From NCBI GenBank assembly GCA_038209965.1, contig JBBQXF010000078.1, positions 1 through 22,820 of the forward strand: a stretch of DNA of 22,820 bases, written 5' to 3'. The position numbers and the translations under genes were made by a program. This DNA is from JALONO01 sp038209965 (GTDB taxonomy: Bacteria; Bacteroidota; Bacteroidia; Cytophagales; Thermoflexibacteraceae). Of this stretch, positions 1 through 8,354 are shown piece after piece. The notes below the pieces were generated by a model. The model was given only the letters and a program-made list of their open reading frames with translations. It had not been told where the DNA came from and did not search any database. Every line of letters starts with the position of its first letter. Position 1 is the first letter of the stretch.

Positions 1-1
1 G

Positions 2-154
2 GTCATCCATGATATGCTGGGCATCAACAACGAGTTCAAGCCCCGTTTCCTGCGCCGCTATGCCAACCTGCACGAGGTGATCCTGGAGGCAGTCCAGCAT
101 TATGTGGACGACGTGAAAGCCCGAGATTTTCCCAACGAAAGCGAAAGTTATTGA
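2..154 (+). CDS. panB: 3-methyl-2-oxobutanoate hydroxymethyltransferase (PanB), C-terminal fragment
   Basis: The first 50 residues of reading frame 2 run off the left edge and end at TGA (152-154). The readable segment includes DMLGINNEFKPRFLRRYANL, then an AVQHYVDDVK stretch, and ends in DFPNESESY. This matches the C-terminal end of PanB, which transfers a hydroxymethyl group from methylenetetrahydrofolate to 2-oxoisovalerate to make ketopantoate, the first committed step of pantothenate and coenzyme A synthesis in the cytosol. The catalytic and metal-binding residues lie upstream of the window and cannot be checked. The gene is GC-rich like most of the window and unlike its AT-rich neighbour at 317-4045, which converges on it. 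Recognition rests on the conserved tail alone but is strong. Confidence 0.88.
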   Translation, partial: VIHDMLGINNEFKPRFLRRYANLHEVILEAVQHYVDDVKARDFPNESESY

Positions 155-316
155 GGTGTTGGCCAAGCGGTGGGTTAAAATAGTTTGGATATTGGCCAAG
201 CCAGAGTTTAGAAGTCAAATGTTCATATCAGCACAAGTGTACAATGGAGATCTAAATGCTCAATAAAGCATATCAGCCCTGCTTTTGCCAATATCTTGTT
301 AGATGTTCGTGCTTCT

Positions 317-3300
317 TTAATATCGTTCTAAAAATCGTCTTTGTCTTTCTTGGTCACCTTCTTTTGAACAATAATTAATTTGGTCATTTAAATATGTTTT
401 AATTGGAGTTAATTTGAAACCTGCTTGAGATTTCTCTACGATAGAAAGAATATTTCTCCAGTCTGCTGCTTCAATGTCTGCTAGTATTACATTTCCCGAA
501 CCGAATGTTCCGTTACCACGCCACCAAACCTTTGAAAATATTTCTTTATCCTGACTTAATGATAAAAATAATAATAAGATTTCATCAAACAGTTCTCTCA
601 TTGAATGTCTAACGATGTCAACAATGACATTCATTTTATTACTGTCAGAAAAATTTGCTTTGCAATAATCAAGGAGAAAATTATTTACCTTCTCCTTTAT
701 ATCACCTTGCATGTTTCTGAAAAAAGAATTGCAGAAGTGGTCAAGGATTCCGAAGAATGGTTCTTTCTCAATCACTAAATCAAAAACATCTTTCAGCACT
801 TGTTCAATATTTTCTACTTGCCAAACAAACCCTAAATTCTTATGGTCTGATGAAAGTCCAAATTGTTTTACGGCATACAAACCATTTACATATTCAAGTA
901 GAAAACCTGAATCTTTCTTTAAGATATTTAAAAAGCCCTTTCCTTCATAGTCAAAATGATTGTGAATTTTGTCTTGCTGCAAATATGCTTTCTTGATAAG
1001 TTCAATATCGTCACCTAATTGTTCAAAGTGTGTGCTGAAAAAATCCATCCAAACTTGTAATCGTGTTCCTTCCTTTTCGTTCTTCTCAACAATGGTTCTT
1101 AAAATAATTTGAAACAAGTTCGGTTCAATTACCAAGAATCTTTGTAGTCGGTCAAAGTGAATCGTGTTGGCTTCTTTCATACTGCTAACAGTATTCACTA
1201 GTGCTTGAACATATTTTTTCGTTAGCAACGAATCATCTAAGTAGTCATAAAATGAAAGTTCCCAAAGTCCTTTATGAGTAAACTCTTGCTTCTGTATAAT
1301 ATCCCAAATGTGATATGCAGATTCGGCTGTCTTTAAATGATTCCTAAACACAATTCTCGGAATATAGTTGACTTCATTTTTTTTCTCAATTACTTCACTT
1401 AGCAACTGGCAACCTAATTCAAAATTTCGTGAGCAGTTCTCATCAATAACATGGTCAAGCTTTGTTGTATAGTTCCATTCATTCTTGGCTGCCTTTTTTA
1501 AGTATGCAAAGATTTTGTAAAACTCTTTTACTTCATTTTCATTGGTAAAAACAAATGAAGTTCTAATTTCCGCTTCCTTTAACTTTTCGTATTCTTTGTA
1601 ATCATCAAAGTCATACATTTCTTTATCTCTTAACCTGTCCCAATCTATCTTTAGGAAAATTTCATAGGTCGGATTTGTAAACTCATGAGCTAATGATGTG
1701 AATGAAGAATGTGAAACAGAATTTCTTTTACACCATCTGATTTGGTCATGAACATATCTGCAATGCCCAAATAAATCTTTGCTCAAATGCTTCTCAATAA
1801 TTGCAATCACTAATGGAATATCAAATTCCATTAGTTCCTTTGTTACATCAGGTCTCACGCTGGTGTAGTTCAACAAAAGATAAAATGATTCCTCTTGGTT
1901 TTTCTCAAAGTTGTGTTCCACTGCATTCCAAATTCTCTGTCTAAAATTTTGAATTGCTAGAACATTTGGAATAGGATAGTCATACCAATAAAATGAATGA
2001 TTTCTTCCACCTTTTGTATGATGAAACTTAAAAGACAAAAATGTTTTTGATAGTTCGTAAAAAGCTGTCGTGAAAAGAGAATCACCTTTACTTAAACCGT
2101 CAAGCAAAATTTGAAACAAAATTATCTGTCTTGCAAATCTGTATTGTGTTTCGTCTTCTCTGTCAAATGTTAGTTGCTCTCTGATTTTATGAATCCATTC
2201 GGGTAAATGTTCAGGTTTCTTCCTTGTGTATTCAAAACCTAATTCAATAACATCTTTCAAATTATTTGGGAATCGTAAGAACTCACCAAGCAATTCAATT
2301 ACATCATTCTTGCTGTAAGAGAAAGCATTATTTTCATAAGTGACTTCATACTTCAACGGTGAAACCGTTGGAAGTGCTTCGGAAATGTTGAAAATAAATT
2401 CTAAAGTTTCTGTTTGCAGATAATACCAAAATGTTGAAAGGAACTTAAATGCTTTTTCTTCATCGGTCTTTATTCCTTTCCAACGGTTCTGCAAAAATGG
2501 TTGCAGTTTGTCCATTACATTCTTAACACCAAAGGTATTGTTGGCAGGAATCACACAATCTTTGAAACGGTTGCTGTTGCTGTCAAAATATTTATTCAAT
2601 AGCGTTTCAAACGAAAGCAAATTGTCCTTGATAAATGACTTATAGAAAAAATAAGTTGAAAGATTTTGCTCGGGAATTTTTACATGCTCAAATTGAATCT
2701 CAACTAATTCCAACTTATCCAACTTATCAATTACGTCAATGAACTCTGAATAATCAATTCCAAAATTATTAAGAATTGAAGTTGTGATTTCTCTATTCTT
2801 GTATGGTATTGTATAGAAGAATGCAATTAAACCAAGACATTGAATGTTCAACGCTTTTGCAAACTCTCCATCGTCTTTGATAAAAGTAGAAAAGTAGTTT
2901 TCAAAAAGGTCGGACACATCTGCTAATGCGTAAATTTTTTGATGTGCCTTAGCAAGCAAAGCTGTCATGATTGCAAGCCGTGGATTGCCATCGGCAATAC
3001 GAACAATTTCTTTGTGATAATCAGGATTTAAAATTTCAAATGGCTGTGCTTTGATTATGTCAATAATTTGTTCGTCTGAAAATTTTGCCAAGTCAAGTCG
3101 TCTTGGATAAAATTCTTGACAAAAAATTCCAATGTCTTGGAAAGCATAATCTCTGACTGTGATTATGCTTTTTAATTTTCCTTTTCTTGTGCCTCTGTAA
3201 AATCCTGTTATCTGACTGAACGCATCAATTCTGTTTGCATCGTCAACAAAAAGTATGTAGTCCTTTTCAGAATCAAAATATTGATACAAGTCGTCAAGTA

Positions 3301-4045
3301 AGGTGTGATGCTTGTATGAAACGCAATAAGCTCCGAAGGTTAAATTCTCTGAAAGAAAATTATTGATTCCTTCAAGTGCCAATTTTGTTTTGCCAATTCC
3401 TGGTGCACCTGTCAGAATAATAAAATCGTTTTGAAGTATTGCTTCTTTCAATTCTTTCAGTTCTTGCTCACGGTGTAAAAAAGTGTTGTCTAATGGAGTT
3501 GATATTCCCTTTGGTGCTCTGTTATACTCTGCAACAAATTTTTCTATTGATACAATTTGTCCTGTGTCCAAAGGCAATCCTAAATACTCATGTGTAAGGT
3601 CACGATGATGTAAGTGAAGTTCTATTGCTAAAGAATCAAGTGTGTTAACTGTAAGCCCGATTGGGGTATTCTCCAAAAGGTCTTTTAGTGTTTGAATTTT
3701 TACTGCTGTTAAGTTGTAGTTCACACAAAGAATTATTTCTGCAATTTGATTTACTGGAATTCCAGTTTTAATTGTGTCAATGCACTTCTTTATATCATCC
3801 TTTAACTTTTTCAAGCCACTAGAAATGTTAGTTGAGTATTCAACGAAAATGTATTTGCCGCTTGGTAAAAGCAAAAAAGTATCGGGTGTTCCCTTTATTG
3901 TTTTTTGTTTTCCGCTTTGACTTCCTGTTCGTGAAAATGCAGAGTAGTTGCTATTTCGCAAAGCAAGAAAACTATCACACAAGTTCTGAAAAGCAGCTTG
4001 GTTGATTGATGAAAGTGCATTTTCTATTGCTTGTAATCTACTCAT
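317..4045 (-). CDS. Putative nuclease-STAND NTPase fusion protein, candidate antiphage (Avs/NLR-like) defence gene
   Basis: A 1242-residue protein with three visible parts. Residues about 1-150 look like a PD-(D/E)xK-type nuclease: GTPD (Asp55) is followed by a strand IFVEYST (Glu69), with Ser71 where the motif lysine is usual. Residues about 185-370 are a P-loop NTPase of STAND type: Walker A GAPGIGKT (213-220), Walker B LFVDD (265-269) followed by ANR, an arginine after a strand in ITVRD (296-299), and a GNPRLA motif (353-358) like the GxP motif of NB-ARC/STAND proteins. Residues about 400-1242 are long, helix-rich and without a recognised motif, the usual place for a sensor in this class. 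No signal peptide or membrane segment is visible. The gene is AT-rich among GC-rich neighbours and sits beside a transposase relic. In known Avs proteins such a sensor binds a phage protein and activates the nuclease. The defence role here is inferred from architecture and setting. An unrelated regulatory ATPase is the alternative. Confidence 0.72.
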   Translation of the reverse strand: MSRLQAIENALSSINQAAFQNLCDSFLALRNSNYSAFSRTGSQSGKQKTIKGTPDTFLLLPSGKYIFVEYSTNISSGLKKLKDDIKKCIDTIKTGIPVNQIAEIILCVNYNLTAVKIQTLKDLLENTPIGLTVNTLDSLAIELHLHHRDLTHEYLGLPLDTGQIVSIEKFVAEYNRAPKGISTPLDNTFLHREQELKELKEAILQNDFIILTGAPGIGKTKLALEGINNFLSENLTFGAYCVSYKHHTLLDDLYQYFDSEKDYILFVDDANRIDAFSQITGFYRGTRKGKLKSIITVRDYAFQDIGIFCQEFYPRRLDLAKFSDEQIIDIIKAQPFEILNPDYHKEIVRIADGNPRLAIMTALLAKAHQKIYALADVSDLFENYFSTFIKDDGEFAKALNIQCLGLIAFFYTIPYKNREITTSILNNFGIDYSEFIDVIDKLDKLELVEIQFEHVKIPEQNLSTYFFYKSFIKDNLLSFETLLNKYFDSNSNRFKDCVIPANNTFGVKNVMDKLQPFLQNRWKGIKTDEEKAFKFLSTFWYYLQTETLEFIFNISEALPTVSPLKYEVTYENNAFSYSKNDVIELLGEFLRFPNNLKDVIELGFEYTRKKPEHLPEWIHKIREQLTFDREDETQYRFARQIILFQILLDGLSKGDSLFTTAFYELSKTFLSFKFHHTKGGRNHSFYWYDYPIPNVLAIQNFRQRIWNAVEHNFEKNQEESFYLLLNYTSVRPDVTKELMEFDIPLVIAIIEKHLSKDLFGHCRYVHDQIRWCKRNSVSHSSFTSLAHEFTNPTYEIFLKIDWDRLRDKEMYDFDDYKEYEKLKEAEIRTSFVFTNENEVKEFYKIFAYLKKAAKNEWNYTTKLDHVIDENCSRNFELGCQLLSEVIEKKNEVNYIPRIVFRNHLKTAESAYHIWDIIQKQEFTHKGLWELSFYDYLDDSLLTKKYVQALVNTVSSMKEANTIHFDRLQRFLVIEPNLFQIILRTIVEKNEKEGTRLQVWMDFFSTHFEQLGDDIELIKKAYLQQDKIHNHFDYEGKGFLNILKKDSGFLLEYVNGLYAVKQFGLSSDHKNLGFVWQVENIEQVLKDVFDLVIEKEPFFGILDHFCNSFFRNMQGDIKEKVNNFLLDYCKANFSDSNKMNVIVDIVRHSMRELFDEILLLFLSLSQDKEIFSKVWWRGNGTFGSGNVILADIEAADWRNILSIVEKSQAGFKLTPIKTYLNDQINYCSKEGDQERQRRFLERY

Positions 4046-4165
4046 TTGACGTCGGTAGTTTCTTGTTTGGTTAGTTTGGTAATAGCATGACCGCTAACAT
4101 TGATATTCCCCCAATAAAAAAGTATCAAGCCCGCAAACGTCAGTCCGTCTAAAAACTGCATACTT

Positions 4166-4173
4166 CAAAGATA
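4166..4173 (-). promoter_or_regulatory. Candidate Bacteroidetes -7 promoter box for the STAND NTPase gene
   Basis: Read on the minus strand this is TATCTTTG, a full match to the Bacteroidetes housekeeping -7 consensus TAnnTTTG. A TTGG that could serve as the -33 element lies 21 bases upstream (4195-4198). The start codon at 4043-4045 would then follow a leader of roughly 110 bases. An eight-base match with four fixed positions can occur by chance, so this is only a candidate. Confidence 0.35.
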
Positions 4174-4206
4174 GCACAAATCCAAGCAAACTCCCCAACT
4201 TGTGGA

Positions 4207-4350
4207 ATGAAATTTATTACAGGAAAAAACAGGGCCACCTAAAGCCTCACCGAGCCACTTGAAGAACTGGTATCGCCCGACAATGTGGTTCGGCGCATCG
4301 ACCTTTTTGTGGAGAGCTTAGACCTGGCCCCTTTGGACTTTTATGACTGA
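4207..4350 (+). pseudogene. Decayed 5' end of an IS1182-type transposase gene
   Basis: From ATG at 4207 the frame reads MKFITGKNRAT, a stop (TAA, 4240-4242), then SLTEPLEELVSPDN, VVRRIDLFVESLDLAP and LDFYD before TGA at 4348-4350. The pattern of a short N-terminal strand, a Leu-Glu-Glu-Leu-Val stretch, an Asp-Asn-x-Val-Arg step, then Ile-Asp-x-Phe-Val-x-Ser-Leu matches the N-terminus of IS1182-family transposases common in Bacteroidetes. The rest of the protein, including the DDE catalytic residues, is absent, so this is an inactive relic. It lies just upstream of the AT-rich STAND gene and marks past mobile-element activity at this junction. The family assignment is from memory of family N-termini; the relic reading itself is direct. 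Confidence 0.6.
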
Positions 4351-4428
4351 TTTTGCGTGCTTTTACCGAACGTATTTTGTGTTTTGCAAAGTAGCTCACC
4401 TCAGAGTGGCTTAACGCAGGCTTGCATG

Positions 4429-4459
4429 CCCTTGACATAGAGCCTCCCAAGGGGTTTTT
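4429..4459 (+). terminator. Possible intrinsic terminator, + strand
   Basis: CCCTTG (4429-4434) pairs with CAAGGG (4448-4453) across a 13-base loop and is followed by a run of five T (4455-4459). It would stop + strand transcription, for example from the transposase relic, before it enters the T9SS gene antisense. The stem is short. Confidence 0.35.
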
Positions 4460-4529
4460 AGACAGACTGACGGTTTACCATTCAAGGGCTTGATACTTTT
4501 ATCAGGTTAGGTGTGCGTTTTACCCTGGC

Positions 4530-7500
4530 TTACTGCCCAATCACCAATTTCTGTACGTATTTGTCCTTCCCACTGGTCACTTGCACCAAGTAAGTGCCGG
4601 GTGGCAGGTATCTGTCTCCCAGATCCAGCTCAATCCGGCCGCTGGACTGGCGCGTTTGGCCAAATACTTTTTGGCCCAATGTGGTGAGCAGAGTAATTTC
4701 CACTTCGGCCGTGCTTTGGTTGGGGAGTTCCAGAAACACCCGATCCCGGGCTGGGTTCGGGTAGAGTTTGAACGGAACTGCTTGGGCGGATGGCAGCACG
4801 CTCAAGGGCGAATTGGCAAAACGATCCAACAAGTCCACGGTCCAGATCCCGCGCCCGTGCGTGGCCACCACCACTTGGCCATCGCGCACTTTCATGTCCC
4901 AGATATGGACTGCTGGCAGCCCGTTGTTGGCCAAGCGCCAAGAAGTGCCGTTGTTGGTGCTTTCAAACAGGCCAATCTCCGTACCCACCCAAATGGTTTG
5001 GCGGTCAGGGAAGGCCAACAAGCTATAAGTGGCCACGTCGGGGAAGCTATTGCTGCTGGTCTCATTGTTGCCAAACCCCGAAATATCTTCCCAAGTTTGG
5101 CCCAAGTTGGTGGTGCGCAGCACTTTGGGCCCACGCGACTGGGAGAAGAGCAGGTAACAGGCTTGGGCATTGCTGGGGTCGGGGACAATGGCCGTGATGT
5201 TGCCAAGGCTGCGGGAGAAATTCTGCACCCGGGCAAAGGATGTGCCACCGTTGTTGGACACAAACAGGTAGCGGCTGTTGGCCGCCGTAGTGCCGGTGAT
5301 CATGCTGCCACCTGCCCACACAATGTTGGGATCGGCATCGGACACTTCTACATCCAAAAACCCGCCCCAGCTTTGGGCGGCAGTCAGGCGGATGTTGGTC
5401 CAGTTTTGGCCGAAGTTGGTGGATCGCCACACACCGTTGCGGCTCACGGCAAATACCAGATCGGGCTGGCGGTCAGAGTTGGCGATTTTGGTAAAAAAGG
5501 GCGCGAGCGTGTCGGCCCCGTTGCAATTGCTCAGGTTGGTACAGGCTTCGGTCAAGCCGCTGGTCGAGGTTTGCCAGTTGGTGCCTCCGTCGGTAGAACG
5601 GACGATCCGGTTGTACTGGTTGCTGGCCAGCAGGAGTTGGGGGTTTCGGTAGTGCCAGGCCACGGCGAAACCATCGGCAAAATTGCGGGGGGTGTTCTGG
5701 TCGGTGTAGCTCCCATTGGCATCGGGATTGGGCCCGGATCGCATGGGGTTGCCGTCTTGCACCCCGCCCATATATTCGTTGGCCCCTTGTTTTTTGATGG
5801 CCGTGTAGAATTGGTTGGTGTTCATGCCCCGGTCACGCATCTGCCAACTGCTGCCGGCATCATCGGAATAGGCCAGTCCCCCGTCATTGACGGTCAGCAT
5901 CCGAAACCGGCGGGCCGCCCGGTCGGTCACGATGGTGGTCAATTGGTGGTGATCCACGTGGATGGTCTGGATGTCACTGGAGCGGGTCAGTTGGTTGAGG
6001 TTGGCCCCCTGCGTCCCGATCCGGCCAAACACCACTTTGAGGGCCATGTCGGGAAAATTATCGGGGGTCCAAGTGCGCCCGGCGGACATGAAGGGCCAGA
6101 GGCTATAAACCAGTTCGTCTTCCTGCCCGCCATCGGTGGCAATGCGGGCATTGGGCGCGGTGGCGTTATAGGCCACGTTGTGAATATAGAGATACTCGCG
6201 GTTGGTGAGCAGGGCCTGATCATTGGCTTCGCGCGAGTTGAGGTTGAACCGACCATCGTTTTCTTGATCGCGGAATGAGATCATCACTTGGCGGTTTCGG
6301 TCGGTGTCCCATACTTCAAACGGCACGTCCACATAGTCGCGATAGACATAGTCGCGGACAGGCACGCCGGCCCCGGCCCCCAAGGTGCGGGTAGTGAAAC
6401 GGTGTGCTCGCTGGCGGCGGCCCCGGCCAAACCGGATCTCAATCGGGGTGACTTTGGAGAAATCGCGTATTTGCATTTGGCCGTTCCAATGGCCCCAGCC
6501 CGTTACCCGGGTCCAAGAAAAGAAGGAATTGACTTCCGAGTCGTCCACGCCCAAGTAACTGCGCTCACTGTCCCGGATATTGCCGGGCTGCACTTCGCCG
6601 CGCCAAAGTTCCACCCCGCCCCAGTAAACCACATTTTCATTGAACGGATCGGCCACGATCGAATTATTGTAACCGCCCTGGCCGCCGAGGAAATCGGGCT
6701 GGGCACTGGTGCTGCCCAACTCGGCCATTTGCCGCCACGTATTGCCGCCATCGGCCGAGGTAAAGAGCGCAGCGGCATCGGTGGTGGTTCCCGAAAATTC
6801 CATTGATGCATAGATCCGGTTGGGGTTAACGGGCGAAATGGCGATTTCGGTACGGCCCACCGAGCGCTCGCCGGCCACGGTGTCGGCCAGTACGATAAAA
6901 GGAAGCGTCCGCCAGGTGCGCCCGGCATCATCAGAACGGGCCAGGCCAAAAAAGTTGATGGTCGCATATTGGCGGTCAAAGTTGTTGGGCGCTGCCACCA
7001 CTTGTTGGGGGAAGGCACTGGGCGAAAAAGTTTTTCGCCAACTGTTGCCACCATCTTCGGAGCGCATGATACCGGCCGTGAACCGCTGGAACGATCCGTT
7101 GGAAGTGGCCGCGACAATGATATTTTCGTTGCGTGGGTCAACAATAAGACGGTTGACGTTCAAAAAGTCTTGGTTTTGGGTGGAAGGCACCGTGGAAGTG
7201 AGCATTTGCCACGTGAGGCCGCCATCGGTCGATTTGAGCATCCCCGATCCGTTGATGCCCGAGATGCCGCCGCCATAGCCGCCCTCGCCCGTGCCGGCAT
7301 ACATCACCCTGGGGTTGGCTGGCGACTGGGCAATGGTGGCCACGGCCAAGTTGGGCACATTGGGGGTCACGTTGGCCCACGAAGAACCTGTGTCGGTGCT
7401 GCGCCAGATACCGCCGCTGGCCGACCCGACCAGCCAAGTGCGGCCATTGACATCGGCCACGTCGACCAGTACGCACCGGGCGCGGCCCGCGTAGTTGCCC

Positions 7501-7814
7501 GGTCCCCGCTCCCGCCAAGCCAAATTTTCCTCTGTCCGAAAGTTGGCCACCGCGCGTTGAGCTTTGAGGTATTCGGTCATTTGATAACCTGGGGCGTAGT
7601 CGGGTTCGGTTTGGCCCGGTTTGAGGCGGATCATCCGCTCTATCTCGGCGGCTCCTTGGCGGCTCAGCCGGTGTTGGGCTTCCTTTTGTTCGTGTTCTTC
7701 ATATTCGCGGCTTTCACTTGTCCATTCTCCGGTCAAGGTTTCGCGGTAGGCAAAAAACAGGGCCACGGCCGCCACAAGGGCCACGGTCAGTCCAGAAATC
7801 AAGATTTTTTTCAT
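4530..7814 (-). CDS. Secreted Asp-box (BNR/sortilin-like propeller) protein with T9SS type A sorting domain
   Basis: A 1094-residue protein. Residues 1-22 are a Lys-Lys-start hydrophobic signal. Asp-box motifs of the form S-x-D-x-G-x-x-W recur through the body, for example STDTGSSW (139-146), STDGGLTW (195-202), SEDGGNSW (252-259), SDDAGRTW (294-301), SADGGNTW (353-360), SDDAGSSW (650-657) and STDGGTNW (740-747), with degenerate copies later, indicating one or two beta-propellers of the VPS10/BNR type. Residues about 411-612 interrupt the repeats with a segment containing VWDTDRNRQV and FRDQENDGRFNL. The last 80 or so residues (KLYPNPARDR to YVQKLVIGQ) are a type A T9SS sorting domain, so the protein should cross the outer membrane and be anchored or released. 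Asp-box folds occur in sialidases and in binding proteins; no sialidase Arg/Glu/Tyr set could be assigned, so no enzyme activity is claimed. It appears to be a single-gene unit. Confidence 0.85.
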   Translation of the reverse strand: MKKILISGLTVALVAAVALFFAYRETLTGEWTSESREYEEHEQKEAQHRLSRQGAAEIERMIRLKPGQTEPDYAPGYQMTEYLKAQRAVANFRTEENLAWRERGPGNYAGRARCVLVDVADVNGRTWLVGSASGGIWRSTDTGSSWANVTPNVPNLAVATIAQSPANPRVMYAGTGEGGYGGGISGINGSGMLKSTDGGLTWQMLTSTVPSTQNQDFLNVNRLIVDPRNENIIVAATSNGSFQRFTAGIMRSEDGGNSWRKTFSPSAFPQQVVAAPNNFDRQYATINFFGLARSDDAGRTWRTLPFIVLADTVAGERSVGRTEIAISPVNPNRIYASMEFSGTTTDAAALFTSADGGNTWRQMAELGSTSAQPDFLGGQGGYNNSIVADPFNENVVYWGGVELWRGEVQPGNIRDSERSYLGVDDSEVNSFFSWTRVTGWGHWNGQMQIRDFSKVTPIEIRFGRGRRQRAHRFTTRTLGAGAGVPVRDYVYRDYVDVPFEVWDTDRNRQVMISFRDQENDGRFNLNSREANDQALLTNREYLYIHNVAYNATAPNARIATDGGQEDELVYSLWPFMSAGRTWTPDNFPDMALKVVFGRIGTQGANLNQLTRSSDIQTIHVDHHQLTTIVTDRAARRFRMLTVNDGGLAYSDDAGSSWQMRDRGMNTNQFYTAIKKQGANEYMGGVQDGNPMRSGPNPDANGSYTDQNTPRNFADGFAVAWHYRNPQLLLASNQYNRIVRSTDGGTNWQTSTSGLTEACTNLSNCNGADTLAPFFTKIANSDRQPDLVFAVSRNGVWRSTNFGQNWTNIRLTAAQSWGGFLDVEVSDADPNIVWAGGSMITGTTAANSRYLFVSNNGGTSFARVQNFSRSLGNITAIVPDPSNAQACYLLFSQSRGPKVLRTTNLGQTWEDISGFGNNETSSNSFPDVATYSLLAFPDRQTIWVGTEIGLFESTNNGTSWRLANNGLPAVHIWDMKVRDGQVVVATHGRGIWTVDLLDRFANSPLSVLPSAQAVPFKLYPNPARDRVFLELPNQSTAEVEITLLTTLGQKVFGQTRQSSGRIELDLGDRYLPPGTYLVQVTSGKDKYVQKLVIGQ

Positions 7815-8354
7815 ACTTTAGGAGCGGCAAAAGGTCAAATAAGCTGGTTCAAGCCTTAATAATACACATAAACCCGAATATAAGCAAGGTGTTTGGAGAT
7901 GAGCAATCTTGTTGTTGAGAAAAAGGTAAAAAAATTTACCGATCAAATACCAGTCACGACCATTGGCCTCAAGTCAATGGCTGTCTGATCAATCATGCCC
8001 CCAAGATTAAATGTATTGCAGGGGATTGGATGAATAATAAGCTTCATTTTCAGCTACTTACCAGTCGATAATGTCAAATCAACTTTGATGGACAAATTTA
8101 AAAGGGGGATTGGTTCTGGTTCTTTGGCGGGCGGTGCTGAACAGGTGGCAAAGCCGATCAAACGGTAGGACATGACCGGTCAAGAATGCAGTCGCCCCCA
8201 CTTTGGTCGTACTGACAAAGTGGGGGCGACTGAAAGCAAGATCAAAAAATCAGGTACCAAATTGACTGATTACTTGATTTTCAGGGGCTTGATTTTTATT
8301 GATTATCGACCGATTTCGGTTGAATGTGCTTTCACGTTCGGCGAAGTTGGCCGA
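7815..8354. other. 540-base gene-free stretch
   Basis: It lies between two minus-strand genes and holds the upstream region of the T9SS gene (right of 7814) and the downstream region of the LysM gene. The one clear structure is the long inverted repeat at 8189-8232, listed separately. Short reading frames such as 8088-8169 (+) have no recognisable product. No exact TAnnTTTG box was found upstream of the T9SS gene on the minus strand. Confidence 0.5.
8189..8232. repeat. Perfect 17-base inverted repeat with 10-base loop
   Basis: CAGTCGCCCCCACTTTG (8189-8205) is followed by ten bases (GTCGTACTGA) and then by its exact reverse complement (8216-8232). The stem is very stable but has no T run on either side, so it is not a typical intrinsic terminator. 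It could be a pair of abutting insertion-sequence ends, a MITE-like or REP-like element, or an RNA processing hairpin at the end of the LysM transcript, which ends about 120 bases away. Confidence 0.8.

Larger units (their letters stand above)
4046..4529. other. Gene-free accessory junction
   Basis: These 484 bases between the STAND gene and the T9SS gene hold a candidate promoter for the STAND gene, the broken 5' end of a transposase and a + strand hairpin with a T run, each listed separately. I see no intact gene in it. Base composition shifts from AT-rich next to the STAND gene to mixed near 4250, so the edge of the foreign segment probably lies here. Confidence 0.6.

Noticed and set aside
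159..201. Direct repeat TTGGCCAAGC, twice, 33 bases apart, near the panB end
   Set aside because: Considered as an insertion target duplication for the AT-rich segment, but both copies lie on the same side of the STAND gene and the word is common throughout the window.
4581..6278. A 565-codon + strand open frame opposite the T9SS gene
   Set aside because: It is exactly antisense to a gene with clear Asp-box and sorting-domain motifs. The translation is low-complexity, rich in Gly, Val, Ala and His, and shows no domain. Codon bias of the real gene leaves the opposite frame open.
6969..7859. A 296-codon + strand frame reaching past the T9SS gene start
   Set aside because: Antisense shadow of the same gene, with no recognisable motif and an Arg/Gly/His-biased composition.
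7840..7870. GGTTCAAGCC resembling a tRNA T-loop
   Set aside because: No acceptor stem, D-arm or anticodon arm can be drawn around it.
8088..8169. A 26-residue + strand frame (MDKFKRGIGS...) before the inverted repeat
   Set aside because: Considered as the tail of an IS gene because of the inverted repeat just beyond it, but no transposase motif is present in any frame.
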